Source: an uncultured Bacteroidales bacterium | Lineage (GTDB): Bacteria; Bacteroidota; Bacteroidia; Bacteroidales; Paludibacteraceae | Direction of reading: 5' to 3' | DNA length: 43,219 bases | NCBI GenBank assembly: GCA_937915765.1 | Contig: CALGHE010000027.1 | Coordinates: forward strand, 1-43,219 | Part shown: piece by piece, positions 7,042 through 15,141 of the stretch | Position numbering within the stretch: the first letter of the stretch is position 1 | Layout of the letters: each line of letters opens with the position of its first letter | The notes under the pieces: model-generated | Seen by the model: the letters and a program-made list of their open reading frames with translations, nothing else | The model's database searches: none | What the model was told of the DNA's origin: nothing | Position numbers and translations under genes: made by a program

Positions 7042-7959
7042 TCAAATCTTCAAAAGCTCCATCGCCCAATCTACCTTCTCTTGCATAGGCATTGAGGCGT
7101 CCATCCAGTTTATCCTCAAGCCGCGACGCTCCATACCTCTGAACCACGTCATCTGCCTCTTTGCAAACTGATGAATGGCTATTTCCAACTCGCTAACCAT
7201 CTGCTCGTATGTAAGGTTTCCTATTATATAATTTGTAAGATACTTATATTCAAGGCCGTAATAAATCATATCATCCGACGAGACTCCCGAATCAAGTATT
7301 GCGCGCACTTCATCTACCATGCCCTCGTCCAGACGACTGCGAAGCCTTGCCGAGATTTTGCGTCTGCGCTCCTCTCTGTCTATATCCACCCCGATAATCA
7401 CACTGTTTATCTGCGGAAAAGCGGAAACATCCTTAGACTGGCTCTGATAATACTCCTCAATCTCGATAGCCCTTATAGCACGCTTCACTGTGTCAACGTC
7501 TGTTGTGTTATGGAGCGTTTTGTAACTTTTAAGCATCTCTGTCAACTCTGCAAGCGAACAATTTTGCAGTTTCTCCCTAAGTTCTTTATTTTCAGGGACA
7601 GGCAATAGCTTGTAGCCTTTCAGCACAGACTCTATGTAAAGTCCCGTACCACCGCAAAGGATAGGTGTTTTGCCCCTTTCTCGAATATCCTGATAAGCGT
7701 TCAGGAAATCTCTCTGGAACTCAAAGACATTATATTTGTACCCTGGCTCGGCGATATCAATAAGATGATACGGAATTTTCTTTCCGTCCACCTCATAATC
7801 GGCAAGGTCTTTTCCTGTGCCAATATCCATTCTTCTGTAAACTTGTCGTGAGTCGCCGCTTATGATTTCACTATCTAAACGAGCCGCAAGATTAGCCGCA
7901 AACGTAGTCTTTCCGCTTGCGGTTGGGCCCAATATGGTTATCAAGTCTATATTTGTCAT
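7042..7959 (-). CDS. miaA: tRNA dimethylallyltransferase
   Basis: Transfers the dimethylallyl group from DMAPP to N6 of A37 in tRNAs reading UNN codons. 305 residues, normal length. The P-loop GPTASGKT is at residues 11-18, and ISGDSRQVYRRMDIGTGK follows, with Asp36, Ser37 and Gln39 in the substrate-binding segment typical of MiaA. ILCGGTGLY is the next conserved block and the C-terminal RQMTWFRGM matches the family. The start overlaps the stop of the upstream MFS gene as ATGA (7956-7959), so the two are translationally coupled. Confidence 0.97.
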   Translation of the reverse strand: MTNIDLITILGPTASGKTTFAANLAARLDSEIISGDSRQVYRRMDIGTGKDLADYEVDGKKIPYHLIDIAEPGYKYNVFEFQRDFLNAYQDIRERGKTPILCGGTGLYIESVLKGYKLLPVPENKELREKLQNCSLAELTEMLKSYKTLHNTTDVDTVKRAIRAIEIEEYYQSQSKDVSAFPQINSVIIGVDIDREERRRKISARLRSRLDEGMVDEVRAILDSGVSSDDMIYYGLEYKYLTNYIIGNLTYEQMVSELEIAIHQFAKRQMTWFRGMERRGLRINWMDASMPMQEKVDWAMELLKI

Positions 7960-9167
7960 TCCTTTATCTTGTTACGATGAAAATGATCACCCGTATATTT
8001 CACAAAAAGTATCACCGCCGCCAGATCCAGCAGACCGCCTACCAAAAAGGCAAAAGAGAAGTTGCAGACCGAACTGAGGTATCCGCCGGACAGCAGTCCG
8101 ATTCCTATACCGATGTCCCACGATGATAAGTATGTGGAATTTGCAGTGCCTCGCTTATTGTTAGGCGCAAGCCCTACAAAAAGTGCGTTAGTAGCCGGAA
8201 ATATAGTTCCGTAACCTACCCCTATAAGTAATGCGTTCACATAAAAAAGCGTCTGTGTCAGTTTTGGCGACGTCTCCGCGAACAGAACCAGCGACGGCAA
8301 CAGGAAAAAAGAGAACGTAGCAATGGATGCGCCCAGAGCAATGACCTGAGTCAGGCGCCCCTTGTCAACCTGCTTGCCAGAGAAGAGCCGCGACAGCGCT
8401 ATCCCTACCGCCATAAAACAATAGAACAGCCCAATAGAAGTGTTTATGCCCAGCTCCTCGCCGTACAAAGCGATATATGAAGTTGTTATTCCGTAAGGCA
8501 CTGCAAGAAGCAGCAAATTTATTCCTGCAGGAATCCCCTTCTTTAGTATAAATCGGTCTAAAGAGATTGGCTCTTTCACAACCCTCGGCTTTGGAGCTGT
8601 CTGTATTTGAGTCGCCACAAACAAAGAGACCGTGCCGACAGCAAATGCTCCGTAAAAAATCACATTGTAACTGTAATGGTCATGCAGATACATTCCGACC
8701 ATCGGACCTATAGCCATCGCAATGTTGTTAGAGAGACCGTAATAGCCAAGCCCCTCGCCCCTGCGCGACGACGGCATGATGTCTATCACGATTGTGTTTC
8801 CCGCTATTGTCGCCATTCCAAAAGCCAGACCATGCATAATGCGCATAACGGCAAAAACCAATACGCCACCGGCTAACGGATAGCCTGCAAATATCAATAT
8901 GAAGAAGAACAAAGCCCCAAGATAGAGCGGCTTGCGGGCGAATGTGTCAACAAGATAGCCCGAAAACGGACGTATGGCAAGAGCCGCAACCGTGTAACAA
9001 GACAGCACGATCCCAACAACCTGATTCTCCGCATCAAACGCATCTTTCAGATACAAAGCCAATATAGGCATAAGCAGATAAAAACAGAAAAACATCAAGA
9101 AGTTAGCCAATGCGCTGCATATATAGCTAACCGTAAATAATTTATCTTCTCTTTGACTCTCGTCCAT
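7956..9167 (-). CDS. Major facilitator superfamily transporter
   Basis: 403 residues with about 12 hydrophobic helices. A charged loop with the MFS signature pattern (GYLVDTFARKP) follows the second helix, and RRGEGLGYYGLS lies in the middle, as in drug or sugar efflux-type permeases of the MFS_1 family. The substrate cannot be read from sequence. It is the first gene of an operon with miaA. The very short C-terminal tail after the last helix ends in HRNKIKE. Confidence 0.85.
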   Translation of the reverse strand: MDESQREDKLFTVSYICSALANFLMFFCFYLLMPILALYLKDAFDAENQVVGIVLSCYTVAALAIRPFSGYLVDTFARKPLYLGALFFFILIFAGYPLAGGVLVFAVMRIMHGLAFGMATIAGNTIVIDIMPSSRRGEGLGYYGLSNNIAMAIGPMVGMYLHDHYSYNVIFYGAFAVGTVSLFVATQIQTAPKPRVVKEPISLDRFILKKGIPAGINLLLLAVPYGITTSYIALYGEELGINTSIGLFYCFMAVGIALSRLFSGKQVDKGRLTQVIALGASIATFSFFLLPSLVLFAETSPKLTQTLFYVNALLIGVGYGTIFPATNALFVGLAPNNKRGTANSTYLSSWDIGIGIGLLSGGYLSSVCNFSFAFLVGGLLDLAAVILFVKYTGDHFHRNKIKE

Positions 9168-9186
9168 CTCTACAAATTTTAACGCG

Positions 9187-9194
9187 CAAAGTTA
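9187..9194 (-). promoter_or_regulatory. -7 box (TAACTTTG) for the MFS-miaA operon
   Basis: The minus strand reads TAACTTTG, matching TAnnTTTG, 20 bp before the ATG at 9167. Confidence 0.55.
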
Positions 9195-9216
9195 ACCATT
9201 ATGAACAAAACAGAAA

Positions 9217-9247
9217 AAAGGTTTCTGCCTTTTTTGCAAAAACCTTT
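9217..9247 (-). terminator. Terminator of the outer-membrane paralogue run
   Basis: AAAGGTTTCTGC (9217-9228) pairs with GCAAAAACCTTT (9236-9247) over 12 bp with one wobble and a 7-nt loop. On the minus strand TTTTTT follows. It closes the transcription unit ending with the gene at 9305-9982. Its stem resembles the terminator at 12359-12390. Confidence 0.75.
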
Positions 9248-9304
9248 ACCATTATTTCCTGTTACAGAATAAAAAGACTTAAACGCCTAATTTATAAACA
9301 TTGT

Positions 9305-9982
9305 CTAAAACTGATAATTAACTTTAAAAGAAAATGCGCCGCCGTTAAAAAATGCATCTTCTCCGTCACCACTGCAACCAGAACAGACATCTTCATGATA
9401 CCGAGCAACCGTCCATCCTGCAGAAAAAGATAGCGCTCTCGCTTCTGAATAGTGCTTCTTAATCCCTACCGAAGGTGACAAATAAAAGGACGACGAACCT
9501 ATTTTTTCATCAACAAACATCATAGCTCCGCCTTTGAAATCTAAAAACGGCGTCACTTTAGTCTTTAGGATATTCACCTTAAAATCTATATGCAAAGGAA
9601 CTGACCTGTCGCTATACATAGACCCAAGAAACCTGAAACCTGCCCCTGCGCCAAGCTGCAGATGATTGTTAAACTGATAGCCAAAAATTATATCATAGCC
9701 AAAAGCCCAAAAACTGCCGCACTCTGCAACCTGCTCTATCTGCGACCTGTAGCCTTTAGTGCTAAAATTCTTAAACCGCTCTTCCGCCAAAGAGGCGACC
9801 TTGTCCATTTCATAAACACGAACTGTATCATCGTCGGTTCTAAATTTCACTTGTTCGCCAGTCGCCTCCACAAACTCGCCTTTCAAGACGCTTCCGTCCT
9901 TCATTATCAAAATTTCTCTGGCTGACGCTGAAAACAGAACGCCAAACAGTGCAATTATCAAAAAAACAAACTTTCTTTTCAT
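9305..9982 (-). CDS. Outer-membrane beta-barrel-like protein, KDGS-domain paralogue 1
   Basis: 225 residues, not assignable to a named family by eye. Residues 1-21 are a signal peptide (cleavage after SASA). Residues 22-66 are a beta-rich domain, REILIMKDGSVLKGEFVE...VKFRTDD, whose spacing resembles small SH3/Sm-like barrels. The rest alternates short hydrophobic strands and ends in VNYQF; a C-terminal Phe is typical of outer-membrane barrels. It has the shortest linker of the five paralogues between 9305 and 13118. It is 40 bp from the next gene upstream and probably the last gene of a four-gene unit ending at the terminator at 9217-9247. Confidence 0.7.
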   Translation of the reverse strand: MKRKFVFLIIALFGVLFSASAREILIMKDGSVLKGEFVEATGEQVKFRTDDDTVRVYEMDKVASLAEERFKNFSTKGYRSQIEQVAECGSFWAFGYDIIFGYQFNNHLQLGAGAGFRFLGSMYSDRSVPLHIDFKVNILKTKVTPFLDFKGGAMMFVDEKIGSSSFYLSPSVGIKKHYSEARALSFSAGWTVARYHEDVCSGCSGDGEDAFFNGGAFSFKVNYQF

Positions 9983-10022
9983 CTTTTTACTGTTCCAATT
10001 TAGTGAAAACTCTTCAAAAACC

Positions 10023-10739
10023 TCAAAACTGATAATTTATTTTAAAGGAGAATGCACAACCTGCATAATACTCATCGTCTAAATAAAAGTAATTTTCCAC
10101 ACACTCTGCAATAGCAAGACCAGTGGAGACCGACAAGGCTCGCGCTTTGGAAAAATGACGCTTCACTCCTACCGACGGAGAGATATAATAACCAGTTCCA
10201 AATTCGCCAAACTGCAATAAAGTCCCTGCTTTCAAGTTGATGAACGGCGTAACCTTCGTTTTAAATAAATTCGCCTTAAAATCCACATACAAAGGAAGCC
10301 CGAAATCGCCACTCAAATCGCTCAAATATCTGACACCCACACCGCCTCCAAGCTGAAGATGACTGTTGAACTGATAGCCGAAAATAGCATCATAACCGAA
10401 TGTGCCAAATTCACCAGACTCAAGCACCTGCTCAATCTGAGTTCTGTAACCTCTCTTGCTGAAAACATAGTTCTTTTCCGCCTCAGCTTTTCTTCTCTCC
10501 GCCTCTGCCTGCGCCATCTCCTCTTCTGTTGGCGGCTCTTTTGTCAGCGAAACAACATCGCTCATATTGCAGCTTCCTTTGTAGCCATCATCTGTCTTAA
10601 ATTCCACACGTTCGCCTGTGGCTTCTATCAGTTCGCCCTTTATCACACTGCCGTCCTTCAGTTTCAGAACATCTTTGGCTTCCGCTGTAAACGCCGCGCC
10701 TGTCAATGCAATCATCAAAACAACTAATATTCTTTTCAT
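10023..10739 (-). CDS. Outer-membrane beta-barrel-like protein, KDGS-domain paralogue 2
   Basis: 238 residues from the ATG at 10739 (MKRILVV); an in-frame ATG at 10778 would put residues ahead of a good signal peptide and is less likely. Order: signal peptide ending in AEA, KDGS domain (KDVLKLKDGSVIKGELIE), a charged Glu/Ala/Lys-rich linker that could be helical (EEEMAQAEAERRKAEAEKN), then a barrel-like region ending in INYQF. The first 41 codons are almost identical at DNA level to those of paralogue 4 (11576-12298). Confidence 0.7.
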   Translation of the reverse strand: MKRILVVLMIALTGAAFTAEAKDVLKLKDGSVIKGELIEATGERVEFKTDDGYKGSCNMSDVVSLTKEPPTEEEMAQAEAERRKAEAEKNYVFSKRGYRTQIEQVLESGEFGTFGYDAIFGYQFNSHLQLGGGVGVRYLSDLSGDFGLPLYVDFKANLFKTKVTPFINLKAGTLLQFGEFGTGYYISPSVGVKRHFSKARALSVSTGLAIAECVENYFYLDDEYYAGCAFSFKINYQF

Positions 10740-10744
10740 CTTTC
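10622..10744 (-). repeat. 123-bp segment nearly identical to 12181-12303
   Basis: Compared base by base with 12181-12303, the two segments differ only at 10662 (T) versus 12221 (C). Identity stops abruptly at both ends. It covers the start codon, signal peptide and first part of the KDGS domain of paralogues 2 and 4. Confidence 0.9.
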
Positions 10745-10789
10745 CGACTGTTATTTTTATAATATTATCTTTAAACAAAAAAACATATT

Positions 10790-11536
10790 CTAAAACTGAT
10801 AATTTAGCCTGACGTTAAATGACCAAATCTCAGAAGAATGGTATCTTTGTCTTTGCCCTTCCTCAAACTCGTAGTCTTCACAGCAATATTCGTCGCATAA
10901 ACTATAATATTCTGCACAAGTAAGACCTAAGGAGATAGACAATGCACGTGCCTTCACAAAATGAATCTTCACTCCAAACGACGGTGAATAGTAGCAAGAC
11001 GAACCGTCCTCGTTCAAATACAACAGCCTGCCCGCCTTCATACCAAAGAATGGCGTAACCTTCCTCTTTGAGCAATTAAATCTAGCGTCTATATACAGCG
11101 GCATCAAGTACTTGCTTTTTGTCCAGGCGCATCTCCTAAAGCCTGTGCCAACACCAAAGAACAGACGACTGTTAATCTGATAACCCAAAATAGCATCATA
11201 ACCGAACATAAGGAAAAAAATGCCCAAGTCCAAATTCTGCTCCAACTGCTTCCTGAATCCTTTAGTGCTGTAACATAGCGGCTTTTCTGCAATTGCGACC
11301 TTAATACTCTCTGTATTATCTTGCTCTGCCGTGTCTTTTCCAAAATGTTCCACTTCGCTCAATTCAAAGACCCAAAGACTGCCGTCTGCGCTTTCTACTT
11401 TTAAGTGTTCGTCCGACAGTTCTATCAGTTCGCCTTTGACAACACTGCCATTTTTCAAATTCACAAAATCTTTGGCCGACACAGAGAACAGCACGTTTAC
11501 CAAAGCGAAAATCAAAACTGCAAAAATCCTTTTCAT
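10790..11536 (-). CDS. Outer-membrane beta-barrel-like protein, KDGS-domain paralogue 3
   Basis: 248 residues, the longest and most divergent of the five. Signal peptide MKRIFAVLIFALVNVLFSVSA, then KDFVNLKNGSVVKGELIE with Asn in place of Asp in the KDGS motif, a linker, and a barrel-like region ending in VRLNYQF. A cysteine-rich acidic stretch (CDEYCCEDYEFEEG) lies in a predicted loop near the C-terminus, where paralogue 5 has its Tyr/Asp tract. It starts 39 bp after paralogue 4 and ends 50 bp before paralogue 2, consistent with one transcript. Confidence 0.7.
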   Translation of the reverse strand: MKRIFAVLIFALVNVLFSVSAKDFVNLKNGSVVKGELIELSDEHLKVESADGSLWVFELSEVEHFGKDTAEQDNTESIKVAIAEKPLCYSTKGFRKQLEQNLDLGIFFLMFGYDAILGYQINSRLFFGVGTGFRRCAWTKSKYLMPLYIDARFNCSKRKVTPFFGMKAGRLLYLNEDGSSCYYSPSFGVKIHFVKARALSISLGLTCAEYYSLCDEYCCEDYEFEEGQRQRYHSSEIWSFNVRLNYQF

Positions 11537-11575
11537 TTTTTCAATTATAACAAAAAAACATAATCCGATTAAACT

Positions 11576-12298
11576 CTAAAACTGATAATTCAACTTGAAC
11601 GAAAAAGCCTTCCCTATATACTCTTTGCGTTTCACAACAGCCTTCTCTTCTAAGTTATGCAGGCCAGACACAGACTCTTTGCAAACTTCTGCAAATGCAC
11701 CGCCCAACAAAAATGATAAAGCTCGAGCCTTTGAAAAATGAATCTTTATTCCGGCTGTCGGTGACACGTAAGGAGACGCTCCCCATTTTTTAAGAAACAA
11801 AAATGTACCCGCCTTCAAGTCAAAAAACGGAGTGACCTTAGTTTTCAAGATATTCACTCTAAAATCTACATACAAAGGAGCTCCACCTCCGTCATACATC
11901 TCTTCTAACGATCTCAAACCGGCACCTCCGCCAAGCTGAAGATGGCTATTGAACTGATAGTCGAAAACCACATCAACACCAACCGCCGTGAAATCTCCTG
12001 TTTCTGCTACATATTCAATCTGTGTTCTGTAGCCTCTCTTGCTGAACTCCTTTCTCCCCTCCTTTTTCTGCAGAGTCTCATTCTCAGGCTGCGGCTCTCT
12101 TTGCATGGACAAAACCTCCTCCACACCGAACACCCATACGCTTCCGTCCGAGTCCTTAAATTTGATCTGATTTGAAGAACCTTCTATCAGTTCGCCCTTT
12201 ATCACACTGCCGTCCTTCAGCTTCAGAACATCTTTGGCTTCCGCTGTAAACGCCGCGCCTGTCAATGCAATCATCAAAACAACTAATATTCTTTTCAT
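11576..12298 (-). CDS. Outer-membrane beta-barrel-like protein, KDGS-domain paralogue 4
   Basis: 240 residues. The signal peptide and first part of the KDGS domain match paralogue 2 almost exactly in DNA. The second half of the domain (NQIKFKDSDGSVWVFGVEEVLSM) and the barrel are different. The linker is short and basic (KKEGRKEFSKRGYRTQIEY), and the C-terminus is LNYQF. A -7 box at 12330-12337 makes it the probable first gene of the four-gene unit down to 9305. Confidence 0.7.
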   Translation of the reverse strand: MKRILVVLMIALTGAAFTAEAKDVLKLKDGSVIKGELIEGSSNQIKFKDSDGSVWVFGVEEVLSMQREPQPENETLQKKEGRKEFSKRGYRTQIEYVAETGDFTAVGVDVVFDYQFNSHLQLGGGAGLRSLEEMYDGGGAPLYVDFRVNILKTKVTPFFDLKAGTFLFLKKWGASPYVSPTAGIKIHFSKARALSFLLGGAFAEVCKESVSGLHNLEEKAVVKRKEYIGKAFSFKLNYQF

Positions 12299-12329
12299 CT
12301 TTCTTATTGTTATTTTTACATCACAAGCA

Positions 12330-12337
12330 CAAATTTA
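12330..12337 (-). promoter_or_regulatory. -7 box (TAAATTTG) for paralogues 4 to 1
   Basis: The minus strand reads TAAATTTG, an exact TAnnTTTG match, 32 bp before the ATG at 12298 and just downstream of the terminator of paralogue 5. Confidence 0.55.
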
Positions 12338-12358
12338 ATCATATTGTGCAAAACAAAA

Positions 12359-12390
12359 AAAGGTTTCCGCTCTTTTTTACGGAAACCTTT
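12359..12390 (-). terminator. Terminator of paralogue 5
   Basis: AAAGGTTTCCG (12359-12369) and CGGAAACCTTT (12380-12390) form a perfect 11-bp stem with a 10-nt loop. On the minus strand it is followed by a T run. It separates paralogue 5 from the downstream four. Confidence 0.85.
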
Positions 12391-12407
12391 ATCTTTAGCC
12401 TTATCTT

Positions 12408-13118
12408 TTAAAACTGATAATTTATCTTAAAAGAAAACGCACTACCTGTATAATAATAGTAATAATCATAATCATAGTAATAATCATAGTCTTCACATTC
12501 CGCCCACGCTACCCCTGTAGATATAGACAAAGCCCGAGCTTTTGAGAAATGAATCTTCACACCTACTGACGGTGAAAAATAAAATGATGGATCTGCAGTT
12601 ATTAATGCTCCAGCTTTTAAATCAGCAAACGGAGTAACCTTTGTTTTTAAAAAATTCACTTTGAAATCCGCATACAAAGGGACCCCGAAGCCATCTCCTG
12701 TTACTTCGCCGCTAAGCCCTCTCAATCCAATACCACCTCCAAGCTGCAAATGACTGTTGAACTGATATCCAAATATAGCGTCATAACCAAACGCCACAAA
12801 ATCTCCAAATTCCAACGTCTGTTCTATCTGAGTTCTGTAACCCTTCTTGCTGAACTCTTTCTTCTTTTTTGGAGCAGCCTCTGTCTCTTCCGCAACAGTC
12901 TCTTCTGCCTGCTTCTCTTTTGTCACGGAGATAACCTCGCTCATGCCGTAAACCCATAGACTGCCGTCTGCGGTCTTAAATTTAACCTGCTCTCCGGTGG
13001 CTTCAATAAGCTCTCCTTTAATCACACTTCCGTTCTTTAAAGACAAAATGTCCCTTGCCGACACCGAAAACACCCCACTTGCCAAAGCAAGCATCAAAAC
13101 AACAATTTTCTTTTTCAT
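12408..13118 (-). CDS. Outer-membrane beta-barrel-like protein, KDGS-domain paralogue 5
   Basis: 236 residues. Signal peptide ending in SVSA, KDGS-type domain (RDILSLKNGSVIKGELIE, Asn variant), a linker rich in Glu, Ala and Lys (VAEETEAAPKKKKEF), then a barrel-like region ending in INYQF. Just before the last strands there is an extreme Tyr/Asp tract (EDYDYYYDYDYYYYYTG), encoded by a simple repeat of ATA/GTA/ATC triplets at about 12449-12493. It is a separate transcription unit because a strong terminator follows at 12359-12390. Confidence 0.7.
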   Translation of the reverse strand: MKKKIVVLMLALASGVFSVSARDILSLKNGSVIKGELIEATGEQVKFKTADGSLWVYGMSEVISVTKEKQAEETVAEETEAAPKKKKEFSKKGYRTQIEQTLEFGDFVAFGYDAIFGYQFNSHLQLGGGIGLRGLSGEVTGDGFGVPLYADFKVNFLKTKVTPFADLKAGALITADPSFYFSPSVGVKIHFSKARALSISTGVAWAECEDYDYYYDYDYYYYYTGSAFSFKINYQF

Positions 13119-13239
13119 TTTTTATAAATAAATATTAATAAAAGCACACACAAAACTCTGATGACAACAGAATCAACAAAACGACAAATCCAACGTTTAC
13201 TGTCTTAATAATTCCAACAACACCGGTATTTTCACGTCA

Positions 13240-13917
13240 TCATTTCAGTTTCAAGCAAATACCGCCTTGAGCGTTTGGCAACCCGGCGCCTGTGTCAACG
13301 CCAAATTCAGCTTTCAGCCCAAACACATCTCCAAAGTAATAACGCATGCCCACAAACGGTCCGAAACAGAACTTGCTTCCTATCGGATGTTCGCCAGTAT
13401 AAGATTCGTAGTTGTACGGCTCTACATAGTTCCAAATCCTGAAGCGGCCGCCCATAAGCAGACCTCCGTACAAATCCATGCTCTCCACCACTTCGTAGTG
13501 AAACGAAAAGCGGAACGCAAGGAACATGTTGAACACCGTCGCATCATAAGGCCAGCGACCATTATAGTGGTATCCGTTGTGCCAATAATCATCCTCCCAG
13601 CCCCAGCAGTCGTCATAGTAGAAACTTGCGATACCGCCAAAGCCTAAAGCTCCTTTTCCGCCAGAAGATTTTGCGCCATTCTTTCCGCCTTTGCTCTTAC
13701 CCTTCGAACCGCCGAAAAAACCGCTCGGCCCGCCAAAGTCAAGCGTCACGGACACCGGAGGCATAAGCACGTCTCTGTTCGTTGTCCCTGATGATGTAGG
13801 CGACCCTATAGTAAAATCAAGGACAGCGCTGCCCTTTTCAAACGTTGACTGCTGCGCTTCCGCGCTGAACACAAAAAACGACGCAACAGCCACAAATGCT
13901 AAAACTAACTTTCTCAT
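13240..13917 (-). CDS. Exported beta-barrel-like protein with Gly/Lys-rich and aromatic segments
   Basis: 225 residues, not a recognised family. A clear signal peptide (MRKLVLAFVAVASFFVFSAEA) is followed by a region with a Gly/Ser/Lys-rich linker (GGSKGKSKGGKNGAKSSGGK) near residues 69-89 and a Trp/Tyr/Asp-rich segment (CWGWEDDYWHNGYHYNGRW). The C-terminal half (FHYEVVESMDLYGGLLMG ... YYFGDVFGLKAEFGV) is clearly homologous to the neighbour at 14236-14808, so the two are paralogues. The last residues are CLKLK rather than a terminal Phe. An outer-membrane location is inferred. Confidence 0.65.
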   Translation of the reverse strand: MRKLVLAFVAVASFFVFSAEAQQSTFEKGSAVLDFTIGSPTSSGTTNRDVLMPPVSVTLDFGGPSGFFGGSKGKSKGGKNGAKSSGGKGALGFGGIASFYYDDCWGWEDDYWHNGYHYNGRWPYDATVFNMFLAFRFSFHYEVVESMDLYGGLLMGGRFRIWNYVEPYNYESYTGEHPIGSKFCFGPFVGMRYYFGDVFGLKAEFGVDTGAGLPNAQGGICLKLK

Positions 13918-13930
13918 TTTTTACATTAAA

Positions 13931-14005
13931 GGTGGATTCTATAAATTCATTTCGAGGAATTTTTGAATTTATTTCGAGTAAATTGCTGAGCGAAAGAAAG
14001 GTGCA
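13931..14005 (+). repeat. Dispersed repeat, copy A (inverted copy at about 38997-39069)
   Basis: From GGTGGATTCT to GAAAGAAAGG this matches the reverse complement of about 39069-38997 with only a few substitutions. The invariant middle, 13942-13978, contains two ATTTCGAG copies 22 bp apart. After it copy A has a CAGTGC/GCACTG hairpin not shared with copy B. This accounts for the first part of the 318-bp gap at 13918-14235; the rest is AT-rich with a short TGCCGAAA direct repeat (14041, 14061) and a terminator. Confidence 0.8.
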
Positions 14006-14194
14006 GTGCGGGCACTGTGTCCGACTGACAATCAACAAGTTGCCGAAATAAATCAAAAAGTGCCGAAAAGTTTATCAACCCACAATTTGTACATTTTAAT
14101 TATAAACAATGAATTTGTAAAACTCACCTAAACTTAACCTTCCTGTGAATAAAATGCGGCATACGTCATTTCACACTCTCTACCGCATAAAAAA

Positions 14195-14212
14195 AGTTGG
14201 GCGAACCCAACT
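14195..14212 (-). terminator. Terminator of the barrel-like gene at 14236-14808
   Basis: AGTTGGG (14195-14201) and CCCAACT (14206-14212) pair around a 4-nt CGAA loop. On the minus strand seven T residues follow; on the plus strand CTTTTT follows, so it may work in both directions. Confidence 0.85.
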
Positions 14213-14235
14213 CTTTTTCTATGATATCCTGTCTA

Positions 14236-14808
14236 TTAGAAATTGAAAGAGACACCAGCCGAGAACATTGGCAAGTTACCTTCATTCCAGTCAAATACAG
14301 GGAATTCTGCCTTCACGCCAAACACGTCAGAGAAATAATACTTGCCTCCAAAGAACATACCGCCGGCATACTTAACGTCAGTGTCAAAATCAGCGTCGTC
14401 TGTCGGAGACCAGATGTTCACTCCATTAGCAAGACCTCCGTAAACATCAAGGTTTTCAACAAACTGAAAATGGAACGCAGCTCTGAACAACACTGTATTT
14501 TGCAAAATACCAAATTCACCATTGAAATGAGGAACATCTTTTTCGTATGCACAAATGCCATAGTAGAATCCCAAGTCAATAGCACCATTCTGACCGAAAG
14601 CGCTTGTATTGATAAAGCCCGAAGTAACACCCCAATTTCCGTCAATAGAAATCATAGGCATTTTTCCGTCCGCGTCTCCAGCAGGAGGCACACCCAACAT
14701 AATACCAAGACTGAAGTCACCCGGTGTAGCATACTGAATACCACCAACTTTTGCATTAGCTGTAGCAAAAGCTAAAACAGAAACGATAAAAATTAAAACC
14801 TTTTTCAT
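14236..14808 (-). CDS. Exported beta-barrel-like protein, paralogue of 13240-13917
   Basis: 190 residues. The signal peptide MKKVLIFIVSVLAFATANA is followed by a barrel-like pattern of alternating strands that ends in AGVSFNF, with the C-terminal Phe typical of outer-membrane proteins. FHFQFVENLDVYGGLANG and YYFSDVFGVKAEFPV align directly with its neighbour, but it lacks the Gly/Lys linker and the aromatic insert. A -7 box and a strong terminator make it a single-gene unit. The function is unknown; the fold call is by pattern only. Confidence 0.7.
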   Translation of the reverse strand: MKKVLIFIVSVLAFATANAKVGGIQYATPGDFSLGIMLGVPPAGDADGKMPMISIDGNWGVTSGFINTSAFGQNGAIDLGFYYGICAYEKDVPHFNGEFGILQNTVLFRAAFHFQFVENLDVYGGLANGVNIWSPTDDADFDTDVKYAGGMFFGGKYYFSDVFGVKAEFPVFDWNEGNLPMFSAGVSFNF

Positions 14809-14839
14809 TTTCCCCTAAAATTTGTTTAAAATTATGTCG

Positions 14840-14847
14840 CAAAGATA
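14840..14847 (-). promoter_or_regulatory. -7 box (TATCTTTG) for the gene at 14236-14808
   Basis: The minus strand reads TATCTTTG, matching TAnnTTTG, with about 32 bp between it and the ATG. Confidence 0.6.
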
Positions 14848-15018
14848 CGCTTTTTTTTCTATTATAAAACTTTTGCTATGTTAAAAAACATAAATCATGA
14901 TAAAAAAAGAACTTTCGCCTAAAATCCAAGATAATTAAGGCTAAATTATTTGCAAATATCAAAAAAAATCTCTTCCTTTAAGGGTAATAAAAAAACATAG
15001 AAGCGAACTTGCCATCCT

Positions 15019-15141
15019 TGTCCTTTTGTCAAATTCGACAAAGGATTAATAGCGAGAAGAATGCTATTTAAATTAAAGACAAATAGCATTCGCAGTTTTT
15101 GTGCTTTCATTTTGTCAGAAAGGCACTCTATTTTCTGACTT
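15019..15141. other. Three consecutive hairpins in a 686-bp non-coding gap
   Basis: The gap 14809-15494 holds no supportable gene. Its middle has three inverted repeats: TCCTTTTGTC near 15019 with GACAAAGGA (one bulge), GAATGCTATTT (15059-15069) with AAATAGCATTC (15081-15091, perfect), and GTCAGAAA (15115-15122) with TTTCTGAC (15132-15139, perfect). Part of the pattern (CATTCGCAGT, TTTGTCA, CACT) recurs loosely about 200 bp further on, near 15290-15340. Either a structured RNA or decayed repeat copies would fit. Confidence 0.35.

Noticed and set aside
10740..10778. Longer start for KDGS paralogue 2
   Set aside because: It would put 13 residues before a good signal peptide; the four paralogues start at the equivalent of 10739.
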